Origin: Clavelina lepadiformis
Lineage: Eukaryota > Chordata > Ascidiacea > Aplousobranchia > Clavelinidae
Direction of reading: 5' to 3'
Assembly: GCF_947623445.1 (NCBI RefSeq)
Contig: NC_135245.1
Coordinates: forward strand, 13,647,501 to 13,711,500
DNA length: 64,000 nt
Shown one piece after another: positions 11,916-24,100 of the stretch. Within the stretch, counting starts at the first letter, position 1, and each line of letters starts with the position of its first letter. Both the position numbers and the translations under genes were made by a program. Under the pieces are notes generated by a model that ran no database searches, had not been told where the DNA came from, and saw nothing but the letters and a program-made list of their open reading frames with translations.

Positions 11916-13200
11916 AGATTAATTTAGTGTTTGGAAAAATATACCATTTTAAGTTGAAAGTTAGCATTTATTTCTATTAGCATGCTAAATTTTGAAATAA
12001 TCATGAGAAGCGAGAGCTTGGGGTCAGGGGGGATTAGTTATAGGTTAACTTACACTTTCAAAAAATTAATGTCATTTTAAGTTGAAAATTAGCATTCATT
12101 TCAATTCACAAAAAAAAGTTTGATTGCCATTACACTTAAATACCGTATTCGCATTTTCCTACCTTGGTGAATGACATCCAGTAAAATAAATGTCGATTTC
12201 ACTGACTGCCAGCTACCTAAGTAGGAAAGTAACAATTGCAGAACCAGCTAACCGCTTAGGCCTACTGCAGTTGTTTTATCCAAACCGGCAGCTGGTGAAA
12301 TACATGTAAATGCTGCCATAAACTTTCATGAATAACCTACGTTATGTTGCCTAATTTGGCTTGCAACATAACATCATTGCTGACAGTTAGCTCAGTTTAA
12401 AAGAATTCTGACAAGTGACAATTCATCTGGTAAATGACCAGATTGGAAAGTGAGCTAAGTGCGTGGGGGACCAAATTTAGGCAGCCATTATTTCATCAGG
12501 AAAAACTTGGGCGTTTAAAGTTATTTTTCACAGTTTCTTGTTAATCGAACTCAAATTTTATAACAGGTTAACCTAAATTTTAAACCTGCCTTAATCTATA
12601 CTTTTTAAACTACTAAAGTTGCTGAATCACAATATTGTGAACGGTAGATTTTCGCTGATTGGTTTATCACTCTCGTTTTATACGGTGAGAAGTCAATGCT
12701 GTTGCATAGTGGTCAGCGATGGTGCTCGTATGCTAAAGGTCTCAGGTTCGAATCTTGCTATTGCTTGACTTTTTTGTCTAAATTTACTTTTGATCTGATT
12801 TAGTCATGATAGGTGAGAGTTTGGGTCGAAAGGAATTAGTTTTAATTAATTTAGACTTTGGAAAAAAATGTGATTGAAGTTGAAAAACAGCGTTTATTTC
12901 AATTCGCAGCCTAGCTTAGTAATTTAATCAGTAAGAGTTTGGGTCAGAGGGGATTAGTTTTAGGTTAATTAACACTTCACATAAATTAGTATTTCGTTTT
13001 AAGTTGAAAATTAGCATAGCCTACATCTCAACTCATTGACTAGCGTAGGGCGTACGCTAATTGCCATTTACCGTATTTGCAATTTCCTGCTTCGGTTAAT
13101 GGAGGTCTGTAAAATAAAGTGTTTACTTCACCGGACGCCGTTAACGGAAGTAAGAAAATACCAATTGTGTAACCGACTAGCCTAGCCGTTTACCGAAGTA
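11916..13200. repeat. Diverged duplication with about 0.9-kb spacing
   Basis: The words AAGTTGAAAnTTAGC, GGGGATTAGTTnTAGGTTAA and TACCGTATTnGC occur in the same order at about 11945-12265 and again at about 12865-13200. Within each half the first unit is itself repeated (near 11950 and 12075; near 12870 and 13000), giving four units of a little over 100 bp. Divergence is considerable, so this is an old duplication. Confidence 0.7.
12700..12772 (+). repeat. tRNA-like sequence, probably SINE-derived
   Basis: Contains an A-box-like gcatagtggtcagc and a good B box, ggttcgaatc, about 35 nt later, as in a tRNA promoter. A clean acceptor stem is not visible, so a functional tRNA gene is unlikely. 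It lies between the two halves of the 11.9-13.2 kb duplication. Confidence 0.35.
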
Positions 13201-14696
13201 GCTTTTTCTAAATTTGAAATTGCAAGTTAAACAGACCTACCGGTACAACTCCCACACTAAATACTTGTAGCATAATCATAAAGCCAGTAGTCAGTAGATA
13301 CACGTAAGTAGCTGGATAGCCTAAGTCAGTAAACACCAAGTTACCAACCAAATAGTGCAGTAGAAGTACAGAAGATGTTATCCGTGGGCCGTGGGGTTGT
13401 TTTGTTTTCGAACTTACCGCCAAGGTTGCCAAGTTTATTTGCATCAAAGAACAAAATTTCCCTCACAAAACTGCAAATATTGTTTTTTGAAGAATTATAG
13501 ATGCCAATGTTCAACAATTAAATATTCTTCACTTTCCAATATTATTGCACATAATTGACAATAATTATACCAAACTTACGTATAATTACCTGACGAAGCG
13601 GCTGTTCGAACATTCGGGACATATTAAGTTGTTACGCAACCTGCTTTTTCGTATATCTTATATGCACACAAAACACCGATAACTATCTTTTAAATCTGTA
13701 TGCATTCACTGTGTAATTGTAAACGCAATTGAAATGCGTGAGGTATCTGCACTTGGCTCCTGGTCCTCATTGCCGTTTTCCGAATCCGGGCAATAACATA
13801 TTGTAACGTGACGTAATAACCGTCCTTTGATATCTATTGCTACAACCATAAATCGAATGTACAAATTATGAAACTAACACCGCTAAGCTGTTAAAGCTAT
13901 ATCAGACTGCACGATGCCCAGGAGAAATATCGCTTTCGCGTCTCGTGAAAAGGTAGATCACACAATACGTCGATAACATTACGACAAGCAATTAAGTTTG
14001 GGAAAATGTTTGTCAGAAAATAAGTCCGAATAATAACGAATTTAATAAACAACCTTTATAACCTGTTTCCTATTTCAACTTGCCTTTGACATAAACCAAG
14101 ACAAAAAGAAGATTTTTTTCTGGTGACTTCCATCGAAAAGAAACGCAAATTTTGCAAAATTGTAACTCGATATTAAGCAATTCCTTATAATACAAACCTG
14201 CTGTACTAATAAAAAACAGAAATGTCACAGTATTATCATAAAACAAAGTGGGAAAGAGTAGGAAAATTACTTAATTACTTACGGTCACGTAAGTTACGTA
14301 AAAAATATCACATGGTAAATATGTGTATATATTATAAAGTATATGTTATATTTAGTTAAGAATATGATGCTTTACAAATTTTTAATACAGTTTTTAATTT
14401 AGGACTCTACTTGCTGTAGGCTATCATATTTTTCTCTGGCTACTTTGCTGGCTGAATTTCGCATCAACAAGAACAAACATGTGACGCTTAAAGGGTTAAA
14501 TGTTTATTAAACTTAATTAAAATTTCAAAATAAATCGCGGGCCACACAAAATATTCTCGTTGGCCGCTTGTTTGAGACCTCTGCCCTATGTTGACTGTTT
14601 TTGTAATAAATCTTTATCTCCTAAACGTTTACATTTTAAATTTTTCATTCGGTCTGCCACAAGAACACACTTTTATGGGTAACTTTGGAATCAATA

Positions 14697-14971
14697 CCGG
14701 TGTCGCGCCAAATTTATTCCGGCTCCCAAGTTTGTTCCGGATACTGTGACTTAGAAGTTTGGTATGACTCAGCGTAAGTTTTCCGTTCTAAAACCTTGTA
14801 TGTTGCCTTCGGATTCAGGAAAAACTTATAAGGTTACAAAGTTAACTTACAAAAAAAGAAAACACAACGTACAAATTTACTGAGAATATGAGGTTTTTGA
14901 TCAAAAAACCTGCACTGAGTTATGCAACATTTTTGCGTCACCATGCCCAGAACAAATTTGGCACGACACCG
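14697..14971. mobile_element. MITE with TA target site
   Basis: About 275 bp bounded by inverted ends: left CCGGTGTCGCGCCAAATTTA, right complement CGGTGTCGTGCCAAATTTGT. TA flanks both sides. It fits the Tc1/mariner-type TA duplication, but the family is not identified. No coding capacity. Confidence 0.65.
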
Positions 14972-17900
14972 TATTTGTCAAACAGCTTTGCGTTTAAAAA
15001 AATGTTGCTAGAAGTAAGCTCTGTGTGCAATCTTGTAACTTATATGGAGAATACATTCCAATAATACAGCAACAAGTAGGCTAATCATTAAAAACAATTT
15101 TGAAAAAATCATTTTTAAAATGAGTAAAAAAAATCAGGTTACAAGATGGAAAAATAAATTCAGGACAAAACCCTAAACAACGTTAAGTTTTAGTCAAAAA
15201 CTATCCATTGAGACGGATCCAAAAGTAGCCCAAAACCGCGTAGGCGATAACAGTATAACTCTTGGAATGAAATGCAATTTAAAATTTTTAAAAATTCAAA
15301 GTCAAAAGTGCGAAATTTTCAACTCCGTTCACCGCGTACTGTAGCTCCGTTACCACTAATTCACCACAGTCACCCCAAAACAATAAAGTCTAATACCCTA
15401 TTAATATTTTCGGTGCATGCTAAGTTTTTGACCAAATGATCAATTGACTTAGAAATATTAAGTTATGTCGAGTCGTTATGAGTAGTGAATCGAGTCAAGT
15501 CGAATCGGTTTAAACTGTGACTCAAGTCACTTCAAGTCAATTCATTTAACGTAAAAACTATTTTGAGGTCACTTTATGCGTTAGGCTACATTAAATTGGT
15601 TACTATAGCGTCATTGCTGTCTACAAATTAATCTGATTGGTACTTTTTACAGAGGGTTGTAATTTTTTTTTAAATATCCTTTTATGTTACCTAAAGTTAA
15701 TTATCATGTCTGCCGTCACAGTCGTCATAATGTGGCTGTTCTAACCATTATTCATCTTTAATATATCATTTGGTTATACTATTATTTTTGCACGTTTTCA
15801 AGCCTATTGAGCTTTGCTGCTTTTTTGCTCGTTGTTTTGCTGGTGGGATTGTCATTTTTTATAACGTTTTGAAGGTCATTTTCATTTTCGTTACCCCACA
15901 GACGATGACGAAAAATAAACAATATTATGCAATACAAAAACAACATTTGGATATATGCTTCACCATTACTATGGATCATAGGGCAGTTACAAAATTCCAC
16001 CGAGTTTAGGTCATGTAGCCCTTGTTCAGATATAAGGGCATAACGGGTAACAACTGTATTGGAAGATAGGTTTGCATATAGGTTAATGACATTGTGTTAG
16101 TGTTGGACTAAGAAGCTGGCTTTAAATAGTTGTCAGCTGCTTAAACTCGAATAAAAATAAATTATATAAAGTTCGACTGACATTAATTTACGTATGCTGC
16201 AGTAGGGCCTCTAGCTGGGGTTTTGCAGTATCGCGTTTTTAGTCGTCAACATTTTTGTAAATCATGTTTTGTTCACAAATAATGAGAATTCAACTTTCAG
16301 AAAATTCTGTTTTTAGTCTGATCCACAGCAGAAAGTCTGCCCAGTCCCAGAATCTTTTTTATAATGATGGACCAGCTATTTTTGATGTAAAAATGTTTGC
16401 TGCGTTTTTAAGCTGGGAATGTATAGGCTAGTCATAGTGTAATAAAACTTCAGGTTAGTAGCAATTAAACTAAGCTTGGAGTCAGTTTATTGGCTACAGG
16501 CGAAGTTGTTTAATTGCATACTGGTTTAAGTTAACCCACGTATCAGTTTATTGCATGGAGTTCCAAAGTCTCTACTCTTTTTCAAGCCATTGATGTTGTC
16601 AGTGAAAATGTTTTCAAATGAACAAAGATTTTACCTAAGATTGGAACCAATGGAAAATTGCTTCTTACAAAACCTTTACCGTTGAACCGCAAGCGAACCT
16701 TTTTTATGCGCTAATTGCGATAAAATCAATTATTTTGAATGGAAGGTATGTGAATAATACTCCAAATAGGAAAGGCAGTATGTAACAACGTAGTGAACCA
16801 CTGCGGAATCGAGTCCACGACCGGTAAACCTACTTTAAAGTATCTCTTGCTTCTATCCTAGGCTAAATCTTCTTTGAATACAAATGGTACAAAATCTTTC
16901 TCAGTTAGTACAGCATTTTTGAGACATCTTTCATACATTCTACTATTGGCTTTAAATGCAATGTGAAATTATGCAAAAACAGTCTGTTTTCAAACACTCA
17001 CCGCACTTGAATTCAGTAGGCCTTGTACCACGGTTTTGCACCCACGTTCCATGGGCATAATATTTTGAGGGTACCCTTTTTAATTGGTATGGTGATAAAT
17101 ATTATCTTATACTACGGCAATTATGATTTGTTATGAAAGTTAAAGGTTTATTATGTGAGCACATACGTCAATTTCACATGGGTGCAATTCCAAGGAAACC
17201 AGTCGGCCAACCTTTTGTGCAATCAAATTGTTTTGGCTAATTTCATTTACTCATTCAACTAAGGTTGTGTGAAAATTTGCGTTGAAAAATATTTATCTTA
17301 CAACATTACAATGTCTCAAAATATTTACAAATTTGCAATGCAACGCAAAATAGTTTACGCATTACCATTTACACTGATGTAAAAGAATAGACATAAACAT
17401 AAAAAACATTTACACAAATATCAACTGTCAAAAATACAGTAGTCTAAAAATGTCACGGGCAGCCAGTAATCATTAAAAGTCTTTTATAACATATCATTTC
17501 TTTAAAGACAAATTATATTACATGCATCCAGCAGGTTGCAACTGAAGTCTCCGTAAAAAATAGTACTGCGAAAAAAGTACAAGGTATAAAAGTTCTTTTT
17601 GTTCTTTTGTTTTCAGTTATGGGGAAATGAAACTAGTCATAGGTTATTGCACAACCAATCAAAATGCAAAAGAGCAAAGATATCCGTTCGCGTACATCCA
17701 ATCAGTTTTATTACCATTACAGCAAACCCATCATAAGATAACCCTAACACCTGTAAAAATCCTTTAAAACATACTCAACATTAGCAAGATAATGAACAAT
17801 AAATATTGAAACAAAATACTAACAAACAAGAAATGGAACAAGAGATAAAAATACAAGAAACATACAATTCAATACGTGCAAGAAAATGATTCTGTAAAAG

Positions 17901-18121
17901 AGCACTTAAAGCATGATCAATTATATGAGCGTGAAAATGAGTTAAGGAGAACTCTCACAAATAGCGGAACCAACTTCAATGCCCTGTATTTCTGTAACCA
18001 GTCAAAACAACGTTCGTGGTGTGGCAATAATAGAATATTTTGAAAAAAAAATAACAAATAGGTGCATAACCAGGCTAATTGTATATCAATATTATAAGAG
18101 ATTTTCACAGAGTGTAGCAAT

Positions 18122-21100
18122 TCATGTAAAAGGTAAAATTGTTGAAGCATCTGAAGTGGCAATTGCTAAAGGGGAATCAGCATCACTTTCCATTTCAATC
18201 TTTTCTGCAGACATGCTGTCAAGTTTTGACGGTGATGATGAGTCACACTTCTTGTCGAGGACTTGTTCATTAACAGCTGTTAAGTTACATAAAAATTCAA
18301 TAATAATTATATACGTTAATATCATGATGATTTTTGCTTTAATATATGATATCAGGATAACCTTGTTCACGGCGTTTGGCACGCTTTCGCTTTCGATCAA
18401 TTGACGAAACTTCTTGTTTTAATTGCTGGTAAACTTTTCTCATTTCAATCAATTTGTTTTGAAGGATTCTTATGCGCTCATCTGGAGTCATCTTTGAAAG
18501 TTCTACGATCACAAAATAAACCGCACTAAAAACATGGACAACATCACCACAAAATAAGATTGATCCGCAAAAATGCAATTTTTGACGCTTCTTACCATCC
18601 AGGATAACAGGATGAGGAGCAGATGGAGGATCGGGTTTTACTTTCTTCTTAGGTCGTCTTCTCGTTTTGGAATGTTTTGATTTCAAGTTATCTTCTTCAC
18701 TGTCGCTTTCACCAGTACTCCTAGATCGTGCTTTACTCTGTTTAAAAAAAATGAATAAATTTTGACTTGACTTGGACAGGAAAAGTCTCTGTATTACTTA
18801 AAGTTGGCAATAATTCCTCATCACCAGGGTGTTGGCTACCAAGCTCCGTTATTTTCTGATGGACGCCTTTCTAGTGTTTTTAGCAACCTATTTAAAATTT
18901 CGAATAGTACAGTAAAACCACTGAACAGGAGCAAGTGTTGTTTATATCATCATGCGTTGCAACCATTGAACTCAATTCTTTACTTTATTGTAATGCAGAC
19001 ACTTCACTACAAGGCCAATACACTAACGAAAATGACACCAATGGTGTTTCTTTCTTGTTTCAAATAAAAAACTTCACAGTATTACGGTACGTTTGAAATA
19101 CTTTTTCTAGCTCAAGTTTAACTAATGAAATACATACACCATCAGATTTTGAATTTCTTCGTCCATTTATTTGTGTTTTAGACTTATTCTTATGAAGACA
19201 ATCATGACTGCCATCTGAGGGTTCAGGTTGCTTGTTTTCAACATATTTAGGAGATAATGATGGTGGTAGATGCTCCACAGCATTTGGGGAATTACTGTTA
19301 ATTAAACGCACTAATTAGCACAACATATGGATATTATATTACAGAATTTTTGGGTTTACTTTCCACTTTAGTGAATTCTACTGAAACGTTGAATATCTAA
19401 TAACCTTTCAGTATTTCCGCTACTTGTTGATTCATTTTCATTGAAATATTGAGGAGATGCTTCAGGTGTCGTAGGAGGAGTGTTTTCCACCAATACCTAT
19501 AAACAAAGTTTATGCCACACAAATTTTTCTACCCTAAAATTCATACCCAAATAAGTAAAATAAGATCTCGAAATTTATCACACATCATTCTATCTCTCTA
19601 TGACGAAAAATGTCAACATTGTTAATTAATCATTAATGAACTTTGTCCCAAGCCGAATAATTGAAAATGCAAAGCCGAAATTTTAGAAGTCACTTACCTT
19701 GCTACTGGAAGCTGCATTCACTGGCAAGGGCTGCACAACCAAAGGGGATGTCAAGGGAACCTCCTCTGGTAGTGCCACAACAGGAAATACTGATGCATTT
19801 GAACACGGCAGTGCTGATAACTCATCATTTATGTCCCCTAAATTATTTTCTTCTTCAAGCTGATGCAACTTTTCATTTAAATTAGAATCTTTGCTGTCTG
19901 TAACTTCCACTTCCATGCTGTTAGCATTGCTAGCACAACGTGTAGTTAGAATTAGATCTGAAGTTTGATCATCATCACAGCCTTCGTTGTCATTCTTGTC
20001 AACACATGGCTTATCCTCATCACAGTCATCCTTATTTGAGAGGGGTTTTTCACATACATTTGAAATCTTCTGATCACCAGCCACGTGGGATTCTTCCTTT
20101 ATGAGGGAAAGTTTTTCATCTTTTGTTGAACCTTTAGGTGAATTACTAGCAGGCTTTTCCAACTCAGTCCATAAAGTTAATGGAGACGCACGACTACATT
20201 CAGAAGGTGATTCCACAGACCTTGATGATGTCTCTGAGGATAAGTCATCAACATCTGGAAGTTCGTTATTGCTCAAAGCATCAACAGCAGATGCAGAACT
20301 GTTACTTCTTTTACATTTGGTTAATCCATAAAGAGTGGCATCCCTGAGATAAGCAGGAGATTTTGATCTTCGACCTGATGTTCTCCTATTTGAAGGAAAG
20401 TTAGGTGTAGTTTGCCCAACTGATTTGTCTTCACTTCGTGTAGGGTTATCCATATGCTGTTCTGTAGCACAAGATGTAATATTTCCAGATAAACATTTTT
20501 CCATAGACGCTGCACGTTTGCTTTCATTGGTACTGTCTGTATTGGGCGGAGGAGTAGATGAGGATGTGCTTCTACGCCTTATTCTGCCTCTGTATTTCTT
20601 CTTCCCACCAAACTGGTCAACTTTTGCAACCTCCTGTTTAGGATCTACTTTTGCGATCGACTCTGCTGTTGGCAAACCACGCTTTCTTGCCATAACAGAA
20701 GCCAGCGGACTGCTACAGTTTAGTACTTTTACGGTAGTTTGAAATAAATTGCTGCTACATGAGGAAGGTGCAGCATCATCAGTGTTTTTCTTTTCCTCTG
20801 ATAGGGTAGGTGTTTTGGATCGCTTCTGAGTTCCCTTTAGAGCAGGAAAACTTGGTGTATCATTGTTTTCAGTCACTATACTTGCAATTCTCCATGGCTT
20901 GATCCATTCATCATGGCGGCTGTTCCAGCCTGCATAATGAACATAATATTGCACCTCTTTTTCATCCTGCAATTCAAGGTCAACAACTTTGGCTTCGTAT
21001 AACTTGAAGGAATCTTTTCCATACTTCACCAAGAGTTTGTCTCCTGCTTTATAACTGACACCTTTTCTACGAGTAAGACTCCCACTATTTGTCCGTTTTC

Positions 21101-24100
21101 TTTCAGATTTGACATCTGACTTGGCCAGATCAATATTTCCCGATAATGCATTTCCCCGTACCACCGATTTCTCTGAACCAGTAGATGAGCCGGTGTCATC
21201 CATGTCTGATTCAAGTCTATTATCACCCTCAAATTTGCTCCTTTTGCAGCGACGATTCTCCTTCAGAGGAGGATAGATCTCATAATCATCCGCAACAGAC
21301 ACAGTTTCAGATAGTTTTCGTCTACGACTAGCTCTTCGGGTACTTGTATCAGTGTCATCGTCATTGCTAACTAATGGAGATATTCTTCCAGATATTTTCG
21401 ATAATTTACCTTTGGAAAGCCTTTGTGTGCGTTGTAACTGCTTTTTTGTCATTTTACAGGTAGTATTTTTAAAGCTCATCAAATATTCTTCAAACCCAAG
21501 GAGGTACTTTGTGTAAGCATTCTTCACATGGTGGCCTGCAGCTTGTGTAAGTTTTGGAATGCCCAGATCAGAATAAATTTCTCTCCAATCACTTGATTGT
21601 GTAATGTTATGAAAACCCCCTTTAGCTTGAACCAAACTAAAAATGAGAGTAAATTTTACTAAAACAAAATACAAAGTGGTTAAATACTAAATAACAAAAC
21701 ACATAAAAAATAAGCTTAAAAGTCATTTACCTGTACAGTAAAAACAGATCAAGGTCTTTATAACCCAGTATAGGTGTCTTGTTCATAGGTGACCCACGAT
21801 CTTCCATAAACTTATACAATTGTTCCAAAAAATCATTGTTCTAAAACACATAGAAATGATTGAAAAAAACATCTATTTCAAGTGAATACATGTGCAGAAT
21901 ACTCAGTCTGTCTTCCAAACCTTTACTGGAAGTACTGTAAAACAAAACCTGCTTCACCAGACAGCCAATAGCTTTTTATCAGTTAATGATTAAACCCAAT
22001 GGCCATGCTGGGGACAAAATACTGGTGCCCTTTACTTTACCACTTACCCTTACCCACTTTATGCCCTTTTTCTTTACCCTTCTTTTCATTTAATAGTGTA
22101 TGTGCAGACATGTTATTGTAACACAAAATGTGAATACCATAAAATTTGTTGAACTTTCCGTCAGATAGACTAAGCAAGAAGCTTAAATACTAACAGAATT
22201 TACTGAAAACGTTTAAGCTAATCTTTGATAATAATTAATGGTAAGTTGAAAATTGAAATTTATAACGGAGTGTTAGGTTTAAATAATGACAACTTATGGA
22301 TTCAGTTAATACCACGCATGCAATCAAATTGGTTACCAAGGGACCATGCATCGCTTGGGCTAAGCAGGGGTTCTTAAATTTTTTGAGACGTACCCCCTCA
22401 AACAATGCCAAAAAATCTCGCGCCCCATCCTATTGCAAAATCAACAAACATTAAACAGAACAACAATTTATTTGCATATAACCTTCATCAATGGGAAGGA
22501 TGTGGCTGCATTTTTGGAAAACAAAAGTTTAATTCGGTGCTTTGTAGCAGGTAATGCACATCTCAGATCAGGTTCACAGTCAAGTTTGTTCCTAGGCGTT
22601 GTCTTTGTAATTACAAGTGTAAAAACGCCACTTTCAAACATCTTTGACAACCGACAACCATTGACTGTCCGACTTAGTTATGAAAGCATAACTCATAGAG
22701 AGTTTGTTATTTCTCGCGCCCCCAGTTTAAGAACCACTGTGCTACAGGAAACAATGCAATTTTATGATATGAAGTAAAAACGATAATACGGAACCACATA
22801 TACCTGTATCTACAGTCTTACACCAGATTAACTCAAGGGAGTGATAGCATAATAAAAATTAGCATAACAATATTTTAAGATTTTGATTGAATTTTTAGAA
22901 CTTTGCATGCACATGATTCCTACTACGTGTTTTGGATTAGTTTGGTGATGCAGGTACTGGAGAATTATGCAATGCACAAGCTAGCTGGTCAATATTCAGA
23001 GTAAGTAGGTGATGATATTACGATCACTGGCATTTCACTTGTACAACCTATTCTATGAATGAACAGTGTGCTGCTGAGAAAGGGTGAACTACAGTTTAAG
23101 TTAACAATCTTAATGAAATCGTTTCAATTCTGGCATTGTAAATTACATTGTTAGAAGTAGGGAGTGAGGCTGGAAGATGAGTATTAGGATTAGAACATGT
23201 GACAATAATAGCAAAAAGGAACAATATAACAATAACACAAGGCAGTGGGTGCTTTAGTTGAATATTACTTTATGGCAAATGAAAATGTATTACTACTTTC
23301 ACCTTTTCTTCTTCCTGTGTCGGCTTTGTTTTTTTTGGACTTTCCTTTTCATCAGCATCAGCATTAAGAATATATCTCATATCTGTTCGCCAAACTTCAG
23401 GAATTATTCCCGATTTTTCCCACGCAAGTGCACTATCAAGCACATCTTAAAAAATAACACATATTTCAGACCAAAATCTGGTCAAAAGCAAGCATGCAAG
23501 TTAACAAATTAGTGAATACAATACTTTTAAAGATGCGTACATTGAAAACGTTCCTTATATACTAAAATTATAACCATCAAAGTTAACCAATAAATATATA
23601 ACCACCAGTCCACCACACACGAGGAGGTTATGTATTTGTGTGCATTTGTTTGCTAGCAACATTGATCACTATGTTTTATTCGATTATGGTCAAATTTTAA
23701 CAGAATAAGAATGATACAAGGAAGATCTAATTAAATTTTAAGGTTGATAAATCCATTGGGACCGCACTATAAGCAAAGAAGCCATCTCAAGCCATATTTG
23801 CTTATCCTCTTTCTGTGCAAGAGAACAAAGGAAGTAACCTCACTCTGCAAGCAAAAAAAAGTAAAAGCAGACATGTAAGAAAGACAAAAACTGTCCTGTG
23901 AAATTTATTGCGCACTTTGTAACTACCTAAGGTAGGTTGGATCAAATGTTAAATTGTTGTTAATTATCCCAGGAATGTAGGTGGAAGGCATTACATAATT
24001 TTGTTTGTCATCCCAGGGATGTAGGTGGACCGCAAAGGGTTAAAGGAGACCTAAAGTCGTCTTCAACTTATTTTCTAGAAATGGGTAAAAATACGCTGAT

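Larger units (their letters stand above)
11700..18121. other. Intergenic region, repeat-bearing
   Basis: No gene recognised between the survivin-like gene and the 3' end of ARID4. It holds a duplicated segment (11916-12265 and about 12800-13200), a tRNA-like sequence near 12700-12770, a TA-flanked MITE at 14697-14971, and what looks like an hAT right end near 14530-14583 (a GTTTGAGACCTCTG end without a partner). Open frames near 13208 and 15770 show no family similarity. Confidence 0.5.
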
